A DNA stretch of 64,000 nucleotides from Chthonomonadales bacterium. Its GTDB lineage: Bacteria; Armatimonadota; Chthonomonadetes; Chthonomonadales; CAJBBX01. Position numbers and translations under genes: made by a program. The notes beneath the pieces were generated by a model that saw only the letters and a list, made by a program, of their open reading frames with translations, did no database searches and was not told where the DNA came from. The stretch spans positions 1-64,000 of the forward strand of contig JADLGO010000037.1 of the NCBI GenBank assembly GCA_020849275.1. Direction: 5' to 3'. Shown piece by piece: positions 1 through 8,637 of this stretch (positions are counted from its first letter, which is position 1; every line of letters starts with the position of its first letter).

Positions 1-462
1 CCGCTCCACTCGCGCCGCCACTGCACGTTCCAGGAGCAGTCGGCGGCGCTGGTCACGCCAACAGAGGCGCTGTTGCGCTCCACGGACGCCAGCACCAGGT
101 CATCGAGGGAGATGCCGGCGGCGCGCACGTAGAGGGTGGCGCGGCGCGCGGCATCCTCCGGAGCGAGCCAGCGCTCCGGCGGGGGCGGCGGCGGGCTGCT
201 CAGGTGACGCATCAGGAAGCCATCGGTGAACGTGCGCACCGCGAGCCCGTGGTCGTCGACGTCCACGTTGATGTACTGCCCCAGGAAACCGACGCGCCAC
301 TCGGACCACGCCCGGATCGAGACCGCGACACCGGATCGGTGCTCGACCGTGGTCGCCGCGCGACGCGACGTAGCAGAGGTAGTCGGCGCGCGCGGCTGCG
401 CATGGCGCGAGCAGCATGAGGATCGTCACCCATATCGCGGGGTTCTGGCGAAAGAGGCGCAT
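1..462 (-). CDS. secreted protein of unknown function, 3' end outside window, apparent frameshift
   Basis: The ATG at 462 opens a clear signal peptide (charged start MRLFRQ, hydrophobic run ILMLLAPCAAARA). After about codon 27 this frame turns into arginine/proline-rich noise. The frame offset by +1 instead reads as an ordinary globular protein (segments AVSIRAWSEWRVGFLGQYIN, HGLAVRTFTDGFLMRHLSS, and LYVRAAGISLDDLVLASVER near the window edge) and stays open to base 1. That second frame has a TGA upstream near position 427 and no credible start of its own, so the two parts most likely belong to one gene broken by a single-base insertion. This could be a real mutation or a sequencing/assembly error. 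It is transcribed away from the ABC-F gene. A -10-like TACAAT lies at 586-581 on this strand. I do not recognise the family. Confidence 0.5.
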
Positions 463-776
463 GTCCTCCTCCCGGGCGGGCCGTGGTGGCCCGGTCGTTC
501 CCGTCGCGGGCGCGCAACCGCGCGTTGCGCCCTCGACGGGGCTTCTAGAGTCGCCTTCCCTGGCCGGGGGGGACTCCTCCATTGTAGTGGCGCTACACAA
601 AACGCCAGCACAACTGCGAGGCTTCGGTGTCGCCATCGTGAGCGGGGCCGTGGCAGGCGCGTGAAAGAGCGGGGGCCCACCGTGACACGCGCGGCGCGGC
701 GACGGGGCGGGGCTCCGGTATACTGCAACGGAACGCCGCCGCGACCACGCGCGGCGCGCAACAGGTGGTGGCGACG
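463..776. other. divergent intergenic region, no gene
   Basis: This 314-base spacer separates the frameshifted secreted-protein gene (minus) from the ABC-F gene (plus). I see no conserved reading frame. It holds TACAAT at 586-581 on the minus strand and TATACT at 719-724 on the plus strand. Both are plausible -10 boxes for the flanking genes, but neither has a convincing -35 partner. Confidence 0.4.
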
Positions 777-2579
777 ATGGGGATCCTGCTCTCGGCCAGC
801 GGGTTGAGCAAGGCGTTCGGGGCGCGCCGGCTGTTCGACGGCATCGCGTTCTCGGTGAGCGACGGCGAGCGCATCGGCCTGATCGGGCCGAACGGCGCCG
901 GCAAGTCGACGCTACTGGCCGTGCTCGCCGGCGAGGAGCCGCCGGATACCGGCGATCTCGCGCCGCGGCGCGGCCTGCGCATGGCCCACGTGGCGCAGGA
1001 CGATCGCTCCGAGCCGGGCGCCACCGTGGAGGGTGTGCTGCTGGAGGCGCTACGGCGGGATAAGCCGGACGAGGCGGAGCGCCGCGCGGCCGCCGACCTC
1101 TTCCTCGCGCGCGGGAGCTGGCCGCCCGTGGACCAGGCCGTGGACGCGCTCTCCGGCGGCTGGCGGCGCCGCCTCGCGATCGCGCGGGCCTGGATCCGCG
1201 AGCCCGACCTGGTGCTGCTGGACGAGCCCACGAACCACCTGGACATCGAGGGCATCCTCTGGCTGGAGGCACTCTTGCGGGAGCCGAGGCCCGCGGCCGT
1301 CGTCGTGACGCACGACCGCCGGTTTCTCGAGAACGTGGCGACCCGCGTGGTGGAGCTGAACCCGGCCTATCCGGACGGCCTCTTCGCCGTCGACGGCGCC
1401 TACAGCGCCTTCCTCGAGGAGCGCACCCTCTACCTGGCCGCCCGGGCGCACCGCCACGCCGCGCTGGAGACCAACGTGCGGCGCGAGGTGGAGTGGCTGC
1501 GGCGCAACCCGCAGGCGCGCACCACGAAGGCCGACCACCGCGTGCGCGAGGCGCACCGGCTCGTGGAGGAGCTGGCCGAGAGCGCGCAGCGACAGGCGCT
1601 GGATCGCGCTATCGACGTCGACTTCGCGGCCTCCGGGCGCCAGACGAAGGAGCTGCTCGTCGCGAGCGGCGTCGGCGCCGCGGTGGACGGGCGGCGTCTC
1701 TTCGCCGGGATCGACCTGACGCTGTCGCCGGGACGGCGCGTCGGCATCGTCGGCCCCAACGGCAGTGGCAAGTCGACGCTGCTGCGCGTGCTGAGCGGGG
1801 CGCGCGCGCCGGACGAGGGCCGTGTGCGGCAGGCGCCGGACCTGCGCGTGGCCTGGTTCGATCAGGAGCGCGCGCCGCTCGACCCGGACGAGACGCTGCG
1901 CCACGCGCTCTCGGCCGGCCGCGACGAGGTGATCTACCGCGGCTCGCGGATGCACGTGGCGGGCTGGGCGCGCCGGTTCCTCTTCGGCGCCGCCCAGCTC
2001 GACCAGCCTCTGTCGAGCCTCTCCGGCGGCGAGCGGGCCCGCGTGCGCATCGCGCAGCTCATGCTGATCCCCGCCGACGTGCTCCTCCTGGACGAGCCCA
2101 CCAACGACCTGGACATCCCGTCGCTCGAGGTGCTGGAGGAGAGCCTGGTCGACTTCCCGGGGACCGTGGCGCTCGTCACGCACGACCGGTACCTGCTGGA
2201 CCGCGCCTGCGGCGCGGTCCTGGGGCTCGACGGCCGCGGCGGCGCGCACATCGTGGCGGACTACGCCCAGTGGGAGCGCTGGCTCGCCTCCGCCGCGGCC
2301 GAGCCGGCGCCGCAGCGGACGGCGCCGCGCGCGGAGCGGCCGCGGCCAGGCCTGGCGGCCTTCGAGCGCAAGGAGCTCGGCCGGATGGAGGAGACTATCC
2401 TGGCCGCCGAGGAGGAGGTGGCGGCGCGCGAGGCGCGCCTTTCGGCGCCGGACGTGGCGACCGACGCGGCGCGCCTCCAGGAGTGCTGGGCGGAGGTGCA
2501 GGCCGCCCGCGACCGCGTCGCCGCGCTCTACGCGCGCTGGCAGGAACTCGAGGAGAAGCGCGCCGCCTCCGGGCGGTAG
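777..2579 (+). CDS. uup: ABC-F family ATPase, Uup-like
   Basis: This 600-residue soluble protein has two ABC ATPase domains and no membrane segment, the layout of ABC-F proteins that act on ribosomes or, for Uup, on DNA/ribosome quality control. Domain 1 has Walker A GPNGAGKST at residues 37-45, signature LSGGWRRR and Walker B LVLLDEPTNHLD. Domain 2 has GPNGSGKST, LSGGERARV and VLLLDEPTNDLD. A Glu/Ala/Arg-rich C-terminal tail of about 70 residues (around 525-600) reads as the coiled coil typical of Uup and absent from many other ABC-F members. I chose ATG 777 because AGGTGG at 763-768 sits 8 bases upstream; an in-frame GTG at 765 is possible. TATACT at 719-724 may be the -10 box. Antibiotic-resistance ABC-F proteins share the core, but the tail favours Uup. 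Confidence 0.9.
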   Translation: MGILLSASGLSKAFGARRLFDGIAFSVSDGERIGLIGPNGAGKSTLLAVLAGEEPPDTGDLAPRRGLRMAHVAQDDRSEPGATVEGVLLEALRRDKPDEAERRAAADLFLARGSWPPVDQAVDALSGGWRRRLAIARAWIREPDLVLLDEPTNHLDIEGILWLEALLREPRPAAVVVTHDRRFLENVATRVVELNPAYPDGLFAVDGAYSAFLEERTLYLAARAHRHAALETNVRREVEWLRRNPQARTTKADHRVREAHRLVEELAESAQRQALDRAIDVDFAASGRQTKELLVASGVGAAVDGRRLFAGIDLTLSPGRRVGIVGPNGSGKSTLLRVLSGARAPDEGRVRQAPDLRVAWFDQERAPLDPDETLRHALSAGRDEVIYRGSRMHVAGWARRFLFGAAQLDQPLSSLSGGERARVRIAQLMLIPADVLLLDEPTNDLDIPSLEVLEESLVDFPGTVALVTHDRYLLDRACGAVLGLDGRGGAHIVADYAQWERWLASAAAEPAPQRTAPRAERPRPGLAAFERKELGRMEETILAAEEEVAAREARLSAPDVATDAARLQECWAEVQAARDRVAALYARWQELEEKRAASGR

Positions 2580-2671
2580 CCCCCGATCGCCGCAGGAGCG
2601 CGCCGCGCGCGCCGCGAAGGAGGGAGCGGCTCCGCATCCCCCATACCGCGGTGCACACGGAAGGCATGCGC

Positions 2672-5479
2672 ATGAACTCCCTGCTCCTCGCCGCCGTGCT
2701 GGCGGCGCGGCCCCCCGCCGGTCCCTCGGTCGCCCTGCCCTGGTTCACCGGCGCGTCCATCGCGGGCGCCGTGCGCGTGGTGGCGCCGGCCGACGCGCCC
2801 CGCGCCGTGCCCGGAACGAGCGGTCCGGGCATCCGCCCCGACCGTGCGGTTCCCATCGAAGATCCCGTGCTCCGGCGCGAGCGCGGGATGATCTCCTTCT
2901 GGATCCGGCCCGAGTGGGACGGCGGCGACGGCCGCAGCCACCGGCTCCTGCGGATCGGCGACCCCGCCCGCAACGGCCTCCTCGTCGAGAAGGCGGCCAC
3001 GGGAATGCTGCGGTTCGTGATGGCCTCGCCGCGGAAGGTCACCGCCGCCCGCGCCGACGTCTCCGGCTGGCGGGCGGGAGAGTGGCACCACGTGGCGGTG
3101 GCCTGGATGGACCGCGAGGGCAAGCCGCTCGGCCTGCCGCTCTGGGTGGACCGCGTGGCGGTGGATGGCCCCGTTGCCGCCGACAACGACTTTCTGGACC
3201 CAGCCGCCATGCAGGACCGCCGCGTCTGGCTCGGCGACGCCTCCTCTCAGGCCGTCCTCGACGAGCTCATCTTTCGCGACCGGCTGGATGCCGAGGGGCC
3301 GCCCGGGCAGGCGGCGGTCGTCTACCGCGACTACTTCCGCACGGCTCCCTACCGGCGGATCGCGGTCGACCCGGACAGCTCCCGCGTGGCGTCCGACCGG
3401 CGCGTGGTGGCCGGATTCCAGAAGCAGTTCGGGCTGCTGGCCGGCGGCGACGGGCGCGGCATGGAGCGCGTCACGGACTTCGCCGTGCGCTACGGGCAGT
3501 GGGCCGAGTTCGACGCGAAGCCCTGCATCCGGTGGACGACGAGCGACCCGTCGGTGGCGACCGTCGACGCGAACGGCCTGGTCACCGGCCGGCGCGTGGG
3601 CCGCTGCCGGCTGACGGCGGAGTTCCGCGGGATGCGGGCGAGCTACGCACTCGAGGTGATCCCGGTCGAGCGGCCCGATCTCGACCTGGTCTGCGTGGAG
3701 CGGCTGCCGCGCTACCGGGCCGAGGAGGTGAAGAACGAGCCGGCGCCCGGCGACCCGGTGGAGTTGGTGGCGTGGGTCTGCAACTACGGCTACCGGCCCG
3801 TGCCGGCCGGCGCCGTGGTGCGCTTCGAGCTTCTGCCCGACGGGAACGGCAACTTCCGCCTGGACCCGGGCGAGCGGCGCGCAACCGTGCAGGAGACGGC
3901 GCTCGACGCGCCGCTGGAGCCCGGCGAGCGCCGCGACGTGCGCTTCCGCTGGCGCTGGCCGGCCGGCCCGGTGTGGGTGCGCGTCTCGCTCGATCCGGCG
4001 GACCGCGTGGAGGAGATCTGCGAGGCGAACAACGCGCGCTGCGAGCTCAACACGGGGCGCCCACTGCGCTTCGCCTACGACGAGAAGGTGCGGCGCGCCT
4101 GCCACGAGGAGCGCAAGATCAACCTGGTCGGCTCCTTCAGCTACTTCGACTGGTTCCACGCCGAAAAGGCGCGGCTGGACCAGCTCGTGCGCGAGACCGT
4201 GCTGCCGACCACGAGCCCGGACGGCATCCAGGACGCCTTCCGCACCGACTGCTTCTACGCGCTCCGGCACGGGAAGTGGGAGGAGGAGCCCTGGGTCGTC
4301 GCCGAGCCCTTCTTCGACGGCGGCTTCCCCGTGAACGAGCCCGTCAACGTGATGGCGATTGACGCGGCGATCATCCACGAGTTCGGCCATACCTGCCTGG
4401 CGCTGCCGGACCTCTACGGCTACCCGATGAAGGCCGACCGCGTGTTCCTGAAGGACGACGCCGGCAGTCTCTTCGCGGGCGGCCCGCTGATGCCGGTCAT
4501 CGACGCGCACGGCACGCTGCCGCTCTCCTCGGCGAACAACGTGCCGTGCGGCGTGGGCTACAACTCGCTGATGAACTTCTGCCACCTCTGGCTGCACCCC
4601 GCGCAGGCCGGCCAGGTGCAGCACTTCCGCGGCTTCCGCGGCAGCCGGTTCTGGGGCACGCAGGGCCGCTTCATCCCCAACCGCGAGCATCTGCTGCGGG
4701 TCTACGACGTGGAGGACCGGCCCCTGGCGGGCGCCGCCGTCTACGTCTACCACGTCAGCCAGACGGAGGCCCAGGACGCCGGCACGAAGTACTTCGCCGA
4801 CCGTCCCAAGTTCATGGGCAACACGGACGCGCAGGGGGTTTTCCGATTCCCGGGCGCCACCGACGAGGACTGGGACGACCCGAGCACCGACACGGTCGAC
4901 GGCGCCGTGCCCGTCTGGAACCCGTTCGGGTGCGTCAAGAGCGGCTCCGGCTCCCCTCCCGACACCGCCTTCACGCCGAACGTCTGGACCGTGGAGGGGC
5001 TGCTGCTGGTGAAGGTCGTGAGCGGCGCCGGGACAGAGTTCTCGTGGATGCCCCTCACCGAGTTCAACGAGGCGTTCTTCCGCGGCGAGCGCTTCCGCGG
5101 CCTCTACACCCTCCGTACGAGCCTCCCGCCAGCGAGCGGCGTCACGCCCGTCGTGCGCCGCCCGGTGCCGGAGGCCATTCGGAAGACCAACCTGCGGCCG
5201 GTCGCCGTCGCCGACGCCGAGGTGACGGTGCGCTGCGGCGCGGAGGTCACGCTGGACGGCTCGCGCAGCCGCGATCCCGAGGGACAGCCGCTCCTCTACC
5301 GCTGGCAGGTGTCGGAGGGAGACGCCTCGCCGCGCGAGTCCGCCGAGGCCGTCTACCGCGGCAAGGCGCCCGCGAAGCCGGGCACGGTCGTGCTGAGGTT
5401 TGACGTGCTGGACGGCGTGCGATGCAGCGAGACGATCACGGTGAGGGTGAAGGTGGAGGGGCCGCCGGCCGGCCCGTGA
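2672..5479 (+). CDS. secreted multidomain M6-like zinc metalloprotease
   Basis: This protein of about 935 residues starts with a short hydrophobic export signal. A LamG/concanavalin-like region follows at about 50-215 (MISFWIRPEW, GEWHHVAVAWMD). Next come a bacterial Ig-like Big_2 domain at about 285-335 (VATVDANGLVTG), a CARDB-type domain at about 345-455, and the putative peptidase domain. That domain contains HEFGH at residues 569-573 followed by LPDLYGY, the pattern of M6 (immune inhibitor A-like) metallopeptidases, where the two His bind zinc and Glu is catalytic. A PKD/cadherin-like C-terminal domain follows (LDGSRSRDPEGQPLLYRW). ATG 2672 is favoured because GGAAGG at 2659-2664 is 7 bases upstream; ATG 2666 would be too close. 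The binding domains suggest attack on an extracellular protein or glycan-bound target; the substrate is unknown. Confidence 0.75.
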   Translation: MNSLLLAAVLAARPPAGPSVALPWFTGASIAGAVRVVAPADAPRAVPGTSGPGIRPDRAVPIEDPVLRRERGMISFWIRPEWDGGDGRSHRLLRIGDPARNGLLVEKAATGMLRFVMASPRKVTAARADVSGWRAGEWHHVAVAWMDREGKPLGLPLWVDRVAVDGPVAADNDFLDPAAMQDRRVWLGDASSQAVLDELIFRDRLDAEGPPGQAAVVYRDYFRTAPYRRIAVDPDSSRVASDRRVVAGFQKQFGLLAGGDGRGMERVTDFAVRYGQWAEFDAKPCIRWTTSDPSVATVDANGLVTGRRVGRCRLTAEFRGMRASYALEVIPVERPDLDLVCVERLPRYRAEEVKNEPAPGDPVELVAWVCNYGYRPVPAGAVVRFELLPDGNGNFRLDPGERRATVQETALDAPLEPGERRDVRFRWRWPAGPVWVRVSLDPADRVEEICEANNARCELNTGRPLRFAYDEKVRRACHEERKINLVGSFSYFDWFHAEKARLDQLVRETVLPTTSPDGIQDAFRTDCFYALRHGKWEEEPWVVAEPFFDGGFPVNEPVNVMAIDAAIIHEFGHTCLALPDLYGYPMKADRVFLKDDAGSLFAGGPLMPVIDAHGTLPLSSANNVPCGVGYNSLMNFCHLWLHPAQAGQVQHFRGFRGSRFWGTQGRFIPNREHLLRVYDVEDRPLAGAAVYVYHVSQTEAQDAGTKYFADRPKFMGNTDAQGVFRFPGATDEDWDDPSTDTVDGAVPVWNPFGCVKSGSGSPPDTAFTPNVWTVEGLLLVKVVSGAGTEFSWMPLTEFNEAFFRGERFRGLYTLRTSLPPASGVTPVVRRPVPEAIRKTNLRPVAVADAEVTVRCGAEVTLDGSRSRDPEGQPLLYRWQVSEGDASPRESAEAVYRGKAPAKPGTVVLRFDVLDGVRCSETITVRVKVEGPPAGP

Positions 5480-5505
5480 GGCGCGGGAGGCGCGTGGGCG
5501 GCCGG

Positions 5506-6204
5506 CTATGCGCCGACCCCGAGCCGTAGCCACTGCGTGAGCAGGAACCAGACACGCTCGATGAACACGCTCATGCGCGTCATGATCGTGTTGCCGAAGA
5601 ACACGCCGAAGGTGATCATCAGGAAGATGCGTCCCGTGCGCGCGCTGGCCCGCATCGCCGGGTGCTTCTGCTCGAAGGAGAAGAAGAAGTACGAGAGCAC
5701 GGAGATCAGGATCAGCACGAAGACGATGTTGTTGAACGAGTTGTTGAACGTAGTCGCGTCGGCCGCCGGCACGTAGGGCGACTTGAACGAGGCGATCACC
5801 TGCGGCAGTTTGTCGTTCACCTCGGCCTTGAAGGCTAGCCCGGCGCCCGCCCCGATCGTCAGTCCCATCACGAGCCGCGAGAGCCATACGGTGCGGCGGT
5901 GGTAGAGACCGTACCATAACAACCCCAATGCTCCCTCCACCAGGGCGAGCGCGACCATGCCCCGACTGCCTGCGCGCCATCCACTCGCGAGCGGACTCCA
6001 CCACTTGGGGATCAGGATGTCCGTGACCGTGGCGGCCACCGCGAAGCCGATGCCGAGGCCGAGAAGGATGTGCTCGGCGAAGCGGTAGGCGCGGTTCTCG
6101 CGGAAGAGGAAGGAGAAGATGGCGAGGGTCGCCACGGCTCCTAGCCAGACGATGAGGCCCTGGTGCGAGAACGGACTGACCGGGCGCGGGACCCACGGGC
6201 TCAT
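5506..6204 (-). CDS. six-TM membrane protein of unknown function, last gene of four-gene operon
   Basis: The 232 residues show six hydrophobic segments: about 17-36, 42-63, 83-100, 107-125, 157-175 and 190-205. A polar loop at about 126-155 (KAEVNDKLPQVIASFKSPYV) probably lies outside the membrane. The start codon overlaps the stop of the upstream gene as ATGA at 6201-6204, so the two are translationally coupled. The gene converges with the metalloprotease gene, leaving 26 bases between the stops. I do not recognise the family. Its fixed position behind two membrane-anchored Rossmann-like proteins and a propeller-membrane fusion suggests it is the integral-membrane part of the same machine. 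Confidence 0.7.
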   Translation of the reverse strand: MSPWVPRPVSPFSHQGLIVWLGAVATLAIFSFLFRENRAYRFAEHILLGLGIGFAVAATVTDILIPKWWSPLASGWRAGSRGMVALALVEGALGLLWYGLYHRRTVWLSRLVMGLTIGAGAGLAFKAEVNDKLPQVIASFKSPYVPAADATTFNNSFNNIVFVLILISVLSYFFFSFEQKHPAMRASARTGRIFLMITFGVFFGNTIMTRMSVFIERVWFLLTQWLRLGVGA

Positions 6205-7067
6205 GACGGGGGCTCCGCGCGCCGTCGCCTCGCGGCCACGAACGCCACGTTGCCCAGTACCACCGCCAGGATGATCAGCACGTGCCCGAACGACTGGGCC
6301 ACGATGATGTCGACGCCGATTCCGGGCGCGCCCACCAGCATCTCATACTCGGCGCCGCCGCGCGCGCCCACGAGCATTCCCACGATCTGCCCGGAGTCCA
6401 TGTACGTGTAGGTCATCGTTGAGTTGATGGCGGCGATGGCGAAGGCGACGTGCGTGCCGTAGACGGCCTGCACGAACTGCACGAACTCGACGGTGGGGTT
6501 GTAGCCGACGCTGATCGCCAGGTCGAAGGAGGTGGCGTCGCGCACCCCGCGCATGACGGGCAGCGCCCCCACCGGCGTGCCGTTGACGTCGCTCTTCATG
6601 TAGCCGGCGAAGTCGTGCGCCATGCTCTGCACGCCGAAGGCGAGCTGCGCCGCGGGCACCTTGTAGCCGAAGTCCGCCCAGTCGCGGCCGTAGATGCGGC
6701 CGTAGCGCCGGGCGGCGCGCGCGATCACGCGGTTGTAGAACTCCGGCGACTGGGGATTGGAGGTCCAGACCACGAAGGGAACCCCTTTGCGCATCAGGTG
6801 CACGATCAGGCCGTGGAACTGGCCCTCGCACTCGCCGATGGTTCCAGCGTCCCATGTGCTGTGGAGCATCACCAGCCGGCCCGGCGGCACGCTCTCCACC
6901 GCGCGGTAGACCCCGAGCGTCTCGATGGTCGGCGGGATCGGCGGGCGCACGCGCACGAACACCGGGATCGCGACGGCGATGGCCAGTGCCGCGTAGAGGA
7001 TGCGGTTGTCGATGCGTTGGAGGCGTTCGGCCCAGCCTCCCCGCGCGGCGGCGTCCGGCGCGGTCAT
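6201..7067 (-). CDS. membrane-anchored protein of unknown function (paralogue-like to the gene at 8638-9429)
   Basis: This 288-residue protein has one hydrophobic segment near the N-terminus (about 25-43, ILYAALAIAVAIPVFV), a soluble domain of about 210 residues and a C-terminal hydrophobic segment (about 258-278). The soluble part alternates strand-like and helix-like stretches (VMLHSTWDAGTIGECEGQFH, GVPFVVWTSN), consistent with an alpha/beta fold. Both ends overlap neighbours by 4 bases as ATGA, which fixes the start at 7067. Its layout and several pattern matches (TGQ/SGQ followed by IG/VG; GQDYGK against AQSFGH before the last TM) resemble the 263-residue product of the first operon gene. 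No function is recognised. Confidence 0.7.
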   Translation of the reverse strand: MTAPDAAARGGWAERLQRIDNRILYAALAIAVAIPVFVRVRPPIPPTIETLGVYRAVESVPPGRLVMLHSTWDAGTIGECEGQFHGLIVHLMRKGVPFVVWTSNPQSPEFYNRVIARAARRYGRIYGRDWADFGYKVPAAQLAFGVQSMAHDFAGYMKSDVNGTPVGALPVMRGVRDATSFDLAISVGYNPTVEFVQFVQAVYGTHVAFAIAAINSTMTYTYMDSGQIVGMLVGARGGAEYEMLVGAPGIGVDIIVAQSFGHVLIILAVVLGNVAFVAARRRRAEPPS

Positions 7068-8635
7068 CCGTCGAACATCCGCATGGAGGCCCGATCCATG
7101 CTGAGCCAGACGCGCAGCGCGGTGGCGAGCGCGCCCACGAACAGGCCGAAGTTGACGGCGCGCACCACGGCGTTGTTGGCCACGAAGAGCACCCACGCCA
7201 TGATGGTCGGGATCTGCATGCCGTGCGGCAGGCTCTGCGTGAGCCAGTTGCCCACGGGCACCTGCCCGAGCATGATCAGCGTGGCGGAAGCGGCCATCAG
7301 CGTGGCCTCGAGGCTGCGCACCTTGAAGGCGCGGTAGGCGGCGGACACCAGGTAGGCGGCCAGCAGCGAGAACATCGCCGCTCCGAGCGGCTGCAGCATC
7401 CCTTTGAACAGCACGTCGTAGGTGCTTTGCGCCCAGTCTGAGGCGCCCGGGTGAAGGCGCGCGTAGAGTGTGAAGCCAGACATCGAGGCCGCCGCCGCGA
7501 AGAAGGTCAGGCTCTCCGGCCAGCCGCGGCGCAGGCCCAGCACCCGCTTTCCGTGCACCTGCGCAAGGCCGACCAGGCCCAGGCCGATGGCGAAGCTGCC
7601 CACCACGACGATGATGTCATCCACCGTGCCGCGCGCGTCGGAGAGGTGGGTCTGCAGTGGCGCGGGCCCGGCCGCGACGATGGGCGCCGCGGTGACCGCG
7701 AGCGCGCCTCCAGGCCCGGCGTCCGCCGCCAGCCCCACCGCCGGAAGGCCTCCGGACGCCGTGTAGGTGAACAGGAAGCGGCCCTGCTCTCCGGCCGTGG
7801 CGGCGCGAATGCGTCGCAGGTCGTTCAGCGTCGCTCCGGGAACGGGCACGGGCGACGGCCTCGCCGCGCCGGCCCACGCCAGCGGACGCCGCGCGCCGCG
7901 GGGCGCCGCTCCCTCCGGGCCCAGGCTCACGGCCATCGCCTCGCCGGCCGGGCTCGCGGTGCTCGTGCGGACCAGCCACGCATCGTAGCCCCCGGCCGTC
8001 CGCTCCACGCTCACGCTCTCGATGCTCTCGTCGGCCGGCGCGCCGACCGCCAGGCCGCGCTTGGTCCATCGCACGCCGTCCATCGACTCCGCCAGGCCGA
8101 CGCGTCCCACCGAGCCGCGTCGACCGACGTACCACATGCGCCAGGTCCGGCTGCCGGGGGCGGGTGGGAGCACCGAGACCCACGTGACCCCCGAGGCGTC
8201 CCAATCCCCCGGCTTGCCCCGGTCGAGCACCGCGTGGGCCAGAGGGCGCCACGCGCCGCCGCGCAGACGCGCGAGGCAGGCGCGCGGCGTCCGGTCGTCC
8301 CAGCCCAGGCCCACGTAGTAGAGGCGCTCGGGCGGCACGAACTGCGGGCGGAGCGCGCCACGGTAGTCGTCACGCCGTGCGAACGACGGGGCGAGGAGTA
8401 CGACGCGAGGGCGCGGGCCGGCCCCGGGCCCGAGCGGCGTCGCGACGATCCGGGGCGCCTCGCCGGCGCGCAGGCCGGTGTAGGCGAGCGCGTCGGCCCC
8501 CGGCGCCGGCAGGAGCGTGGCGGAGGCGGCGCCCGCGCTGTCGGGGGCGCCGCCGACGCGCGGGGGCACGAGGAACTCGAGGAGGTAGTAGAGGCCGGCC
8601 AGGAAGGTGACGAGCACGACGAGGCGCTTCTTCAT
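7064..8635 (-). CDS. secreted beta-propeller-like domain fused to a multi-TM domain
   Basis: The 523-residue protein opens with an uncleaved-looking hydrophobic anchor (MKKRLVVLVTFLAGLYYLLE). About 280 residues follow with recurring W-x-x-S/T/G motifs (GDWDASGVTWVSVLP, RTWRMWYVGRRGS, AESMDGVRWTKRGL). These resemble the repeated blades of GH43/GH32-type or sialidase-type propellers that describe per-item records. The C-terminal 200 residues contain five or six membrane segments (starting at about 325, IIVVVGSFAIGLGLVGLAQV). The stop overlaps the start of the next gene as ATGA. The upstream gene ends 2 bases before this start. The fusion suggests an extracytoplasmic sensor or binding domain tied to a membrane channel or scaffold; this is inference. 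Confidence 0.7.
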   Translation of the reverse strand: MKKRLVVLVTFLAGLYYLLEFLVPPRVGGAPDSAGAASATLLPAPGADALAYTGLRAGEAPRIVATPLGPGAGPRPRVVLLAPSFARRDDYRGALRPQFVPPERLYYVGLGWDDRTPRACLARLRGGAWRPLAHAVLDRGKPGDWDASGVTWVSVLPPAPGSRTWRMWYVGRRGSVGRVGLAESMDGVRWTKRGLAVGAPADESIESVSVERTAGGYDAWLVRTSTASPAGEAMAVSLGPEGAAPRGARRPLAWAGAARPSPVPVPGATLNDLRRIRAATAGEQGRFLFTYTASGGLPAVGLAADAGPGGALAVTAAPIVAAGPAPLQTHLSDARGTVDDIIVVVGSFAIGLGLVGLAQVHGKRVLGLRRGWPESLTFFAAAASMSGFTLYARLHPGASDWAQSTYDVLFKGMLQPLGAAMFSLLAAYLVSAAYRAFKVRSLEATLMAASATLIMLGQVPVGNWLTQSLPHGMQIPTIMAWVLFVANNAVVRAVNFGLFVGALATALRVWLSMDRASMRMFDG

Positions 8636-8637
8636 GG

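Noticed and set aside
335-385. Programmed ribosomal frameshift in the first gene
   Set aside because: No slippery heptamer or downstream pseudoknot is evident, and the family is unknown; mutation or sequencing error is simpler.
2528-6196. A 1222-residue minus-strand open frame opposite the metalloprotease and running into the membrane gene
   Set aside because: Shadow of GC-rich codon bias; no domains, and the true genes in both directions explain the region.
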